From contig OZ007570.1 of the NCBI GenBank assembly GCA_963931925.1, positions 28,151,974 through 28,215,973 on the forward strand: a DNA stretch of 64,000 bases. The letters run 5' to 3'. Shown here one piece after another: positions 56,599-64,000 of this stretch. A model generated the notes under the pieces. The model saw only the letters and a program-made list of their open reading frames with translations, did no database searches and was not told the origin of the DNA. Position numbers and translations under genes: made by a program. The stretch is from Onchidella celtica. Taxonomy: Eukaryota; Mollusca; Gastropoda; Systellommatophora; Onchidiidae. How positions within the stretch are numbered: position 1 is the first letter of the stretch; every line of letters begins with the position of its first letter.

Positions 56599-57404
56599 TT
56601 GGAAAATGCAACAAATAATACGCACATAAAGAACTTTTGCATCCCCCTCTCCCTTTCGGGCTAATCCCCTCAATGTACGTCTCTCGGTTTCGGGGTATCT
56701 CACGATAGTGTCAGTATCAGGTAAAGGTAAGAGGATATATCCCTGGTGTAGTTCTTTGCTTTGTTCAGTATGGAGGATTCTAATATTCATTAAATGTCTC
56801 TGGCTAATTGTGTCCATACGTTACTTTGGGACGTTTCAAAGACACACAGTCAAGGATTTTCTTAACTGAAAGTCTACGGTGGCCTAAATGCTCATAAGCA
56901 TTTTGTAACATTTTAACCTTCCAGTAGGCCTACAGTCTTCCATTTTTTTGCAAATTTCACCTGGTACCCAATGTTCTTTGTCCCGAACACCTATTTTATC
57001 TATGAATAATTTTTTAGTGACAGATAATAAATTTTGTCTTTTCCAGTAACGTGGCCATTTTGAAAAGGTTTGGCGAGATTAGGTTTTTGTTGTTATTGTT
57101 GTTTTTTTTTACTAAAGAAATATGTATTTGGGCACTTGAGGGTTCCGGTTAAAGTCGGAGGACGAGTCGGTGTCTTTCTTTCTGGTGCACTCTACAGGTT
57201 TCTGCTGAGCATGATTACCAAAGATACTAGATCTAGATCTAGATAGAATACGGTGAGGCAGCTAGCGCTTTCAGCTTCCATAGATTTCGCACCTCTACTT
57301 AGCAGCGAATGGGCGGAAGTCATGAACAGTGCCGTATTTTATAAAGCCAAATAGGGAAAATACTGAATTTTGTTCACTGTTCAGCTGTCGCTGTAGGCCT
57401 CGAT
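56599..57404. other. No recognised gene
   Basis: Unique AT-rich sequence with a TAGATCTAGATCTAGAT palindromic patch near 57228-57244 and GGGCGGAAGTC (SP/ETS-like) near 57311-57321. The latter may belong to the promoter-like region that follows. Confidence 0.4.
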
Positions 57405-57412
57405 TGACGTCA
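57405..57412 (+). promoter_or_regulatory. CRE palindrome upstream of a possible first exon
   Basis: TGACGTCA, the full CREB/ATF site, lies about 230 bases before the small open frame at 57637 and 350 bases before a consensus splice donor. Other CRE-like sites in the window have no such context. Suggests, but does not prove, a plus-strand promoter. Confidence 0.3.
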
Positions 57413-57636
57413 CTTATTTTGTAATTATAACTTCAATCGCTGTTTTTTTTTTTTAAAGTTGCAGTAGCACTGTGTAACCAAATCCTCATAATTAATTTAT
57501 CATTATATCAAGCATTCTTTTCATGCTATGCGCTAAGGGCCCCGCCCCCGATCAGTGCACAAATTGTGTGCACAATTTTTTTAGAAGTGCTGAATGCTGT
57601 TTACGGGAATTCGCTTTCAGTGGGAGAGATTGCGCC

Positions 57637-57756
57637 ATGATGAACAGTTTACGACGACGTCTGACAAGAGAGATAACTCAGTATCAGAAAATGGCGAAAC
57701 ACTGGAACCATAGACTGTCCAGTGATATGCGGGAAATGTCACTTACATTAGTTTGA
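57637..57756 (+). CDS. Possible 39-residue small open frame in a first exon
   Basis: The start ATG is in a good context (GCGCCATGATG) and the frame MMNSLRRRLTREITQYQKMA... ends at TGA, 57754-57756. Four bases later comes AAAG/GTAAGT, a consensus donor (from 57761); an acceptor-like TTCGCTTTCAG ends at 57620. The peptide is basic, mostly helical-looking and unrecognised. It could be a microprotein, an upstream frame in a spliced 5' UTR, or chance. The downstream gene would lie beyond this window or be missed. Confidence 0.25.
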   Translation: MMNSLRRRLTREITQYQKMAKHWNHRLSSDMREMSLTLV

Positions 57757-57868
57757 AAAGGTAAGTTCGAACTTTAGATTCTAAGTATCTCACCAGCGCC
57801 ACTTTCACGATTAGGCTGCACCTAAGGCCAACATCACCATTAACACCAGAGGCAACAGAAAGAATAAC

Positions 57869-58280
57869 ATAAAATATAACCTCACGGATTAACAGCCATC
57901 TTTACTCTTTTTACCCTAATGTCATCAGGATGTGGAACAACCTCCCGGCAGAAGTCCAAACACTATCGTCTGCAACGGCTTTTGGCAATGAATTAAAGAA
58001 CATAATTATCCGTTGCAGCTACCATTGTATTTAAAGTGCGGGTCTATTTCTGTGCACAATCTTGATGCCAAGAGATATTTTTACCAGAGATATATAATAC
58101 AAAAGAATTTACACAACGAATATATTTTAAATGGTCCTAATATATGCTGTTTTAGCCTGTTTTAGTCTGTTTTAGCCTCAGAGCAGTAACGTCGAGTCGC
58201 ATATGGTGCAGTTAAAGGATCGTCTTTGTACATAGACGAATCAACTTCATGAGAAGAAGAAGAAGAAGAAGAAGAAGAAC
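57869..58280 (+). mobile_element. Jockey/CR1-group LINE 3' fragment with GAA tail
   Basis: The plus-strand frame reads SHLYSFYPNVIRMWNNLPAE, then VQTLSSATAFGNELKNIII, and stops at about 58035. SFxPxxIRxWNxLP followed by a short variable end is the classic C-terminus of Jockey/CR1-group reverse transcriptases. About 240 bases of 3' UTR follow, ending in a GAA microsatellite at 58249-58279, the likely element tail. Upstream codons contain stops, so only the last 50 or so residues survive. Confidence 0.75.
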
Positions 58281-60936
58281 AAGATAGTATAAGCTTAAAA
58301 AGTATTGGATACAATTTCTTCTAGTTCGTTTTACTTTAAATTTATAAAATACGACACCACAAAATGCAGGCGTTTGTGGGGTGGGGGATAAAATTTGTGT
58401 GTGTGTGTGTTTGCAGTTCTGGACTGGTGACATGTTTGGGAGAAGTTTAAAAAATAAAAGATTGTTGATCTGAGCGTTTGAGCCATCCCAAACCAAGGTA
58501 GTCAAACAAGGAGAGTTCTGTTTGTTTCTTCATTTGTTTGTCTCAGATTTTTTCTCTAACAAGATGTCGGTTTCTACATACTTGTTTAATTTCTTCTCCT
58601 TCAAGAAACACATCCTTAATACCAATGGGAATTCATTCAGTACGTTTAAACATCCCACTAGCAGCGAGCCCAGAGAAATGACAGGCTGTTACACCCATCA
58701 ACCCACATCTCCAAAGGGGTCATCGGTAAAGTACTCTCCTTGGGGTGGGGGTAAGAATCCTCAGCGTTCGAAAAATGTGTATTTGGGGGTATGGGGAGGG
58801 GGGGGGGCGCACTTGGGCTTTTCAGTTATGGTAATGAATTAAACGAAGACCAATGACGACAAAAATGGTTTTATTTACTTTTTATTTTCAGCAAATGAAG
58901 TTGTTAGCATATATACCGGTAGTTTACAAAAATTGTGTCTGTAATGGAAGAGTCAAATAGTTCATACTAAACGCCATGCGCAGTTTTCAAACATTAGGGC
59001 CTTAACATTGATATATAACAAAATTTTCTACTGGCCGTACGCCCGTACATGGGGACCGGTGTGGGTGTCGGGCTAAGTGTATGAAAAGAGTACACGTCGG
59101 AAATGGGGGGGGGGGGGGTTACAAAGATTGCCCAAAGCAGGCATTCATGGGGCTACTTCCTGGATGACCCCAAACCACATTGTTTTCGAATTCCACCTCA
59201 TCCACAGTCATCATCAGCATGGGCAGAGGGGGGCCGCAGCCTGCTTACCAGGTCAAACTGGGAGACGTTCAGTTTGAGGAAGCCACGGCCGATGTGGAGG
59301 ACCCAGAGGTTATCTGCCCCTTACTGTCAGCTCTATTCGTTCCAGTTTCTTTTTCAGTTCCGTTTCGTTTCGTTTCGGGAGTAAACTTCTGGGAGAAAGA
59401 GACTACCGGGGTTGTTCAAAGGAGGAGAACGCTCTATCAAACACGTGTTTCGATCCTGGACTGTCACCCAAAGGCTATAACATGTAGCCTCGTCACCTGG
59501 GTATGGCCCCGATCCCATTGACTACAACCTAAGGAAGTTAAGAATCAAAATACTGGTTTGATGGGCTTCTCTTCTTGTGAGGATACCCGTACGTCTGGCT
59601 CTTCCTAAGGTTTCAATTTTTTTCCATTCATGTGAGAAGCTTGCTGCTGTTGTTTTCAATTATTGACGCACTTTTGGTCCCATTATCTTCATTGGCCTAT
59701 ATTTCATAGCTGTGTGGAGCCCAAACTGAGAGTAGATTTCGTTGTTCCTCATTAATTTTCCGCCAGTTTCATTGATATGACCAAGGATAATCTTTCTCTA
59801 ACGCACTTTCGTTAAAGTAGTAATCAGTTAAAATCAGGCGTTCATTGTCTGTGTGTGCTCTGTTTAGGTTTTCTTGTTGTTTTCTGATGGAACGGGCAAT
59901 GGGCATTACAGATACCATCAGGTTTAAGGTTACAGATAAGGACAGAGTTAGGGTTAGGGTTAGAGACAGAGTAGTCTTGTCTGGGTGGTCGGGTCGTGCG
60001 GAACTCATTCCTCTGACGTTTCATCCATCCGACGGAGAGCAGTTGTTTGAAAATTACAAGTCTTACAGTAAAGATGGCACACGTGTTGCCAGCAGCATGC
60101 GCTCAGGCCTGCCCGTGTAATAACATTGATCTATGATAACTGAACTTAATTACAATGACGACGTTGAATTGATTTTGTATTGTTTTGAGGTCACAGCGCT
60201 TAGGCTCATATCGCTTGGTCGACTGTAGGCCTCCTGCGTTGAGCTCAGTCTTAAATTATCCAAATGTAGGGGCTATAATATGGTAATTCACATTATTTGG
60301 TATGGTCGACACTTACTTTAATTTTGTGGTTTGGCATCTCCTGATCGGCCCCTTCTGTTTTCTAAACCATTCTTTTTGGTTGCAACACTTTCGTTATAAA
60401 TGTTATCAGCTTCATTTCCCGGTGTTATAATATATGATATTTGTGTCCACTTTTCTTAATGATGTCGAATATTATTGGTGAAGATCCTACTGCTGAGAGT
60501 CACAATATCAACAACAATAACACATACGGTAATCTTCTCGAGGATTTTCATTCCTGTCTCCAAAGAAGAGCTGCTTACTGTACCATATTTCTTATCGACT
60601 ATGAGACAAGACATTTTTAGTTGTTTTTTTTTCCCCGGAGAGAAGTCAAACTGAATTAGCAGTGTCAATGGCAGGAACTAAAACACCTGTACTGATTTTT
60701 TCTTGATTTTTTTTTTCTCCGTGAATTGGTCATCATTATGAGGATGTATCCATTCTTTGCAAAGTCTAGAGAATTAAAAATAAATAAACAAATAATTATA
60801 AATAAACAAGTGTCTGGGGAATTAGGCAAACAAACGAACAAAACAATTAAATAAATAAATAAATGAACAAATTGTTTTTTAGATAACAAAAATTAATAAC
60901 CGTTCGCGTCTTAATGAAAATAAATCATGGCTGCCA
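58281..60936. other. No recognised gene; one GC-rich multi-frame-open patch
   Basis: A GT run lies near 58397-58411 and G runs near 58795-58808 and 59104-59118. At 59077-59521 all three plus frames stay open for 60-110 codons in GC-rich DNA. None shows a known domain and there is no splice support, so base composition is the likely cause. A two-unit TTAGGG stretch (about 59946-59961) is too short to be telomeric. Confidence 0.4.
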
Positions 60937-61018
60937 TTATCCGCCAACATTATCGGCAGATACTACTCCAGGTTTATCCGCCAACAATATCAGCCCAGGT
61001 TTATCCACCAATATTGGT
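60937..61018 (+). repeat. Short tandem motif TTTATCCGCCAACAATATC
   Basis: Three related units (about 60937, 60970 and 60998) share TTATCCgCCAACAnTATC. A reverse-oriented relative, GGCGGATAAACATTCC, lies at 61267-61282 on the other side of a tRNA-like sequence. This may mark the ends of a small element spanning 60937-61285. Confidence 0.4.
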
Positions 61019-61138
61019 GTTGACTAAATTATACAAAAAAAAACAAAAAACAACTGGACTTACACCCTATTATTGTTGTTGTATAAAAAAAAAATAATTA
61101 TAGATTGGTTCCTAATAAAAAAGACCTATTAGAAAAAA

Positions 61139-61225
61139 AAACAACCCGCCTGAGACTCGAACCACAGTCACCCGATTGCCAGGCGAAGACGCAAACCACT
61201 ACGGACTGCGCTATTGCAGACCCTG
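61139..61225 (-). repeat. tRNA-derived SINE head
   Basis: On the minus strand a box A, TAGCGCAGTCCGTAGTGG (61213-61196), is followed by GCGTCTTCGCCTGGCAATCG and a box B, GGTTCGAGTCT (61163-61153). Order, spacing and the anticodon-arm-like middle show a tRNA origin. Acceptor and T stems do not pair properly, so it is not a working tRNA gene. A T run follows. Confidence 0.6.
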
Positions 61226-61333
61226 TATAACTGTGAAGAAATGTTGCCAAAATAAACATAACTAACCCAATTATCGGCGGATAAACATTCCGATAAATCA
61301 TACTATAATGGAGTATGAATCTAAACACATGTA

Positions 61334-61627
61334 CTAAAATTCACATTGCAGGTCAGTCCATACCAGCAGGCTGTGCGCAGTGTTCCCCGACGCTTCGTCA
61401 ACAACGAGTTCAGCTTCAATAATAACGTTGACACCAACAATGCTAATGACGACGATGCTGATGATGACGGCGATAAAATACCCAAAGAAGAGAAAGAACT
61501 GCAGGATAAAGGCCAAGTTGAGCGCTGCACTGGGCAGATCAACGCATGCAGTGGCTGCAACATCAACAACAATGCCAGGAAAGTGCAAGGCGTACGTTAA
61601 AATGACAACCTGTCTGAATTGTGCCAT
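61334..61627 (-). CDS. Unrecognised hydrophobic 97-residue open frame, doubtful gene
   Basis: From ATG at 61627 the frame encodes MAQFRQVVILTYALHFPGIV, a second long hydrophobic stretch (LAFILQFFLFFGYF, then AVIISIVVISIVGV) and an acidic end, stopping at 61334. It would be a small protein with two or three membrane spans. The third hydrophobic part coincides with degenerate GTC/ATC triplets, and other frames on both strands are open here too, so low-complexity DNA may explain it. No family was recognised. Confidence 0.2.
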   Translation of the reverse strand: MAQFRQVVILTYALHFPGIVVDVAATACVDLPSAALNLAFILQFFLFFGYFIAVIISIVVISIVGVNVIIEAELVVDEASGNTAHSLLVWTDLQCEF

Positions 61628-61932
61628 GTAGAAAAGAGTGGTGTAACTCAGCGGTAGTGTTGGCGGTGTCACAGGGGCGCAAAATTTCAAAATTTATATA
61701 ATAAAAACGCCCGATTTTTAACAACTTCTACCGCCCCTCAGACAACTCGGATTTGCGTGAAGTTTTACGGGTTCCTTTCTTTCGGCAGAAGGTTCTTTTT
61801 TTTTTAGAATTGGAGATTTGAAAGGGTGGGAAAGTAATTTTTTTTTTTTTGAGTTTGCATTGTGTCACCAATTGACTAACTCCGATCCTTCATTTTCACG
61901 AACACATGAGCCCATGACATCATCACTTCCTA

Positions 61933-62381
61933 CAATGTGTTCACTATAGGCCCATTGCGGATATCGGCCATTTTAGTTGTAAGGACCGACGCATCACCAT
62001 GGCGATGGTAGCATTGATTTTGATTCGTTAGCTGATTTGCACTGCGAGCACTTCAGGCGTCGCGAACCAATCAGCGGCAAGCTAAAAAAAAAAAGTTCAC
62101 TACAGTAAATAATGACACGTATGTACACGTACGTGGGAGACGTTCGGTCAATTCTTTCACTTCCTTTCCCTTGTTTACACGTATGGTAGGGAATCTGGCC
62201 GGCTTGGATCCGTCCTTACCACCCTTGTCATAACAGTCAACTAGCAGGCATTTTAACCGCTTAGACATAATTTATCTCGAAGTTACACTCGTCAGCTGAC
62301 CCACCCGCCATTTTGGGTGTCAGAAGTACAAAACAAAAACACCATGTGACGTCATTCGCAATGGGCCTATTGAACACACTG
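61933..62381 (-). mobile_element. Internally deleted P-element-like transposon
   Basis: The ends are inverted: CAATGTGTTCACTATAGGCC then CATTGCG on the left (61933-61960), and reverse complemented on the right CAGTGTGTTCAATAGGCCCA then TTGCGAATGACGTCAC. On the minus strand, 113 bases inside the right end, a frame opens with the beginning of a THAP domain (next entry). THAP-bearing transposases with short inverted ends are the mark of P-type elements. At 449 bases almost all of the transposase is missing, so this is a non-autonomous relic. An exact 8-bp target duplication was not found, so the ends may be off by some bases. Confidence 0.6.
62125..62268 (-). pseudogene. THAP-domain start of a P-like transposase, truncated
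   Basis: MSKRLKCLLVDC is followed by ARFPTIRVNKGKEVKELTER. The C-x4-C pair, the aromatic/Pro RFP motif and the KGKEVKELTERxR segment are typical of THAP zinc fingers at the start of P-type transposases. After about 48 residues the frame loses similarity (TYVSLFTVV) and stops at 62071. The second Cys/His pair of the zinc finger and the catalytic core are absent. Confidence 0.6.
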
Positions 62382-62606
62382 CCCAGTCAAGTGCGCTTCA
62401 TGAATGATGACGGTGTGCGAAGGGGATTGACGCGCAAAGGGGGAGCAGTAAAACTTGTCTAAAGACAAACAATCAACAAGCATAAAATAGACCTAAAGGG
62501 ACAGACAAGGGGAAGAAGATCCATTATAATCACCTCAACTGAAACTAATAAACAGATATTATCCCGTGCAGGGCTGGGTGCTGCAGCAAGTAAATGATAA
62601 TTAAGA

Positions 62607-64000
62607 AAAAAAAACAACAGCGCGCCCTTCCCCCTCACGCAGGAAATCTGCCAATGTTTGAACACTCTACCCAGTTTTTCAACATGACGGAGCAAATAGA
62701 CATTGCAATACCTGCCGTACCCCAGGTGCTGGCAACCCACGCTAGGCCAATGGTGTAACTCCTGGCTTTGAACAAATTGAGAGTAAACATTTTCATTTCT
62801 GTGACTTCTGTTTTTTTTTTCTGGTAGCCCAGCCACTAACCCTAAGTCAATCCGGGTTGGAATCTTACATAAGGTTACCTTAAGGTTGCTCATGGAAATG
62901 ACACCGTTCGGAGGCAGGAATTCCTCCTTAGGGAATCCGACCAAAACAATAATTGTTCCTACTAAAATCCTACGTAGGATTGGAGCCGATCCGATGTAGG
63001 AATCCTATCTAAACACCCTGATCCTACCTAAATCGCACCAATGACACAGAAAAGTGACAACTGATCTTTTTTCATCAACTAATGTTTATTCCGATTGAAG
63101 ACTGCACGGTTCTGCAGTGTACATGCCCATAAGGCAATCTCAATTTCCAACAAGAGTGGAGTTAAACCATTCTTTCATTCACACACATAATTCTGACCTT
63201 CTCATCACATTCATTCCCTTCTTCTTCACCCCCTCCCTCCTCCTTTTCAACCCCAAATGATCGCATCAGAGGCGTTCTTTCATTCAAAAAGAAAAAAAAA
63301 ATGAAAATGATAGGCTTTCACTCCAGAACAATCTTTATGTGACCTGTCAGCACCATGAGATCACACTTCTCATCAACTCAAAAATTCCAGGGAAATATGA
63401 CACAGAAGAAAAGAAAGAGAAGAACTGGAGGAACAGAAAGAGGGGGAAAAGAGACGACAAAACAGGAAGGAAACTCGAAATGAATTTTTATTTTTGTTAA
63501 ATGTGACGCATTAGAAAATTTGGTGATGAGGAGAAGCCGTTGACTTGAGACGACGAGAAGGCTGTTGAAAAATGAAAAGGAAAGCTAATGAAATGAAACA
63601 GAGGGAATTAGAAACAAAAAGGAAGAAGAAGAAGGTTTCTATTTATGTTAGCCGAATTTTTTTTTGCCACAAAGGAGCTGCTATTGCTGTTATTAATACA
63701 ATTAGGATAGCGATGGCCTTCAAAGACATTACAAAGCTGAAAATATGGGAATAATTGTTAGAATTACAGATCCTAATTATTCTGTCAATGTGTAAAACAG
63801 CCCTGTCCCCTTTGCCTTATTATGCTGGAAAATCACAAAATGCGAATTACGATACATTAAAAGTTATTAAACAAAACTAATTTATTCCAAGCGAATAAGT
63901 GCTGATTTAATTAACCTCTGTTTTTTTGTAGTTTTTTTTTAAAGCAGATGATTTGAAAAAAAAAAAAGGTGAAATTAATAGATGTTATTTCCACAACGCG
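62607..64000. other. No recognised gene
   Basis: Near 62840-63020 there are repeated CCTACNTAGGATT/ATCCTACCTAAAT-type blocks suggesting a decayed inverted repeat. From about 63390 to 63640 the sequence is purine-rich. T and A runs lie near 63903-63968. The open frames at 62459-62944 (minus) and 63572-63754 (plus) have no recognisable domain. Confidence 0.4.

Larger units (their letters stand above)
61693..62606 (+). mobile_element. Dispersed repeat family C, copy 2, interrupted
   Basis: The left part (61693-61793) matches 33614-33727: TTATATAATAAA, CCCCTCAGACAACTC, GCGTGAAGTTTTAC, TTCCTTTC. The right part (62431-62606) matches 33740-33903: AAACTTGTCTAAAG, ATAGACCTAAAGGGACAG, CCATTATAATCACC, ACTGAAACTAATAAACA, ATTATCCCGTGCAGGG. 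Between them are about 640 extra bases absent from copy 1, which contain the P-like element. The copy ends in an A-rich tail. Confidence 0.55.

Noticed and set aside
59077-59521. Retrogene or exon in GC-rich open stretch
   Set aside because: All three frames are open and none resembles a known protein.
59946-59961. Interstitial telomere-like TTAGGG repeats
   Set aside because: Only two full units, within a region of similar GTTAGAG sequence; too short.
1-64000. CRISPR arrays, bacterial operons, intact tRNA or rRNA genes
   Set aside because: None seen; the sequence is eukaryotic, tandem repeats lack spacer structure and tRNA-like sequences do not fold properly.
1-64000. LTR retroelements or other virus-derived sequence
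   Set aside because: No long terminal repeats, gag/pol-like or capsid-like protein signatures were recognised; retroelement pieces found are LINE- or SINE-type, with one possible Penelope-like motif.

Overview
The window is AT-rich, intron-bearing animal DNA, with short exons, long non-coding stretches, many microsatellites and minisatellites, LINE 3' ends, tRNA-derived SINE heads and MITE-like inverted-repeat elements. Gene content and repeat style fit a lophotrochozoan invertebrate, most likely a mollusc (gastropod-like). This is inference: nothing in the window fixes the species.

Only two protein-coding genes can be assembled with confidence, both on the minus strand. (1) A three-exon brain-specific homeobox gene (Bsx / Drosophila bsh orthologue; 288 residues) has coding exons at 19035-18762, 11731-11547 and 10382-9975. 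The homeodomain is split by the second intron between positions 44 and 45. (2) A four-exon ectonucleotide pyrophosphatase/phosphodiesterase (ENPP4/5-like; 536 residues) has coding exons at 55848-54936, 54148-53960, 53493-53260 and 52473-52199. It has a signal peptide, a complete set of metal-binding and catalytic residues, one C-terminal membrane span and a short cytoplasmic tail. In both genes the exon junctions were read from GT/AG signals and keep frame throughout.

Region by region: 1-9.7 kb is repeat-rich and holds a CAT-based minisatellite interrupted by an L2-type LINE. 9.7-19.0 kb is the Bsx gene, whose 7-kb first intron carries a 540-bp inverted-repeat element, an 860-bp purine-rich tract, a hammerhead/Penelope-like motif and an RTE-like LINE tail. 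A 31-bp minisatellite at 19.2-19.6 kb, just upstream of Bsx, repeats a SOX-type CCATTGTT motif. 19.6-51 kb is a desert with no recognisable gene. Within it are several unusually GC-rich, repeat-poor islands that look like regulatory DNA, including three CTCF-like sites and two clusters of promoter-type motifs. Such a desert next to a developmental homeobox gene is typical of a regulatory landscape. 52-56 kb is the ENPP gene. 56-64 kb is repeat-rich and contains a possible small first exon with a CRE and a good splice donor, a LINE tail, a tRNA-derived SINE head and a deleted P-element-like transposon with the start of a THAP domain, lying inside an older dispersed repeat.

The two genes have no obvious functional link: one is a neural transcription factor, the other a cell-surface or secretory-pathway nucleotide/phosphodiester hydrolase. 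The novel-looking material is regulatory and mobile DNA. The points most worth testing are the SOX-motif minisatellite beside Bsx, the CTCF-like and promoter-like islands in the desert, the L2/SINE partnership and the THAP-bearing P-like relic.
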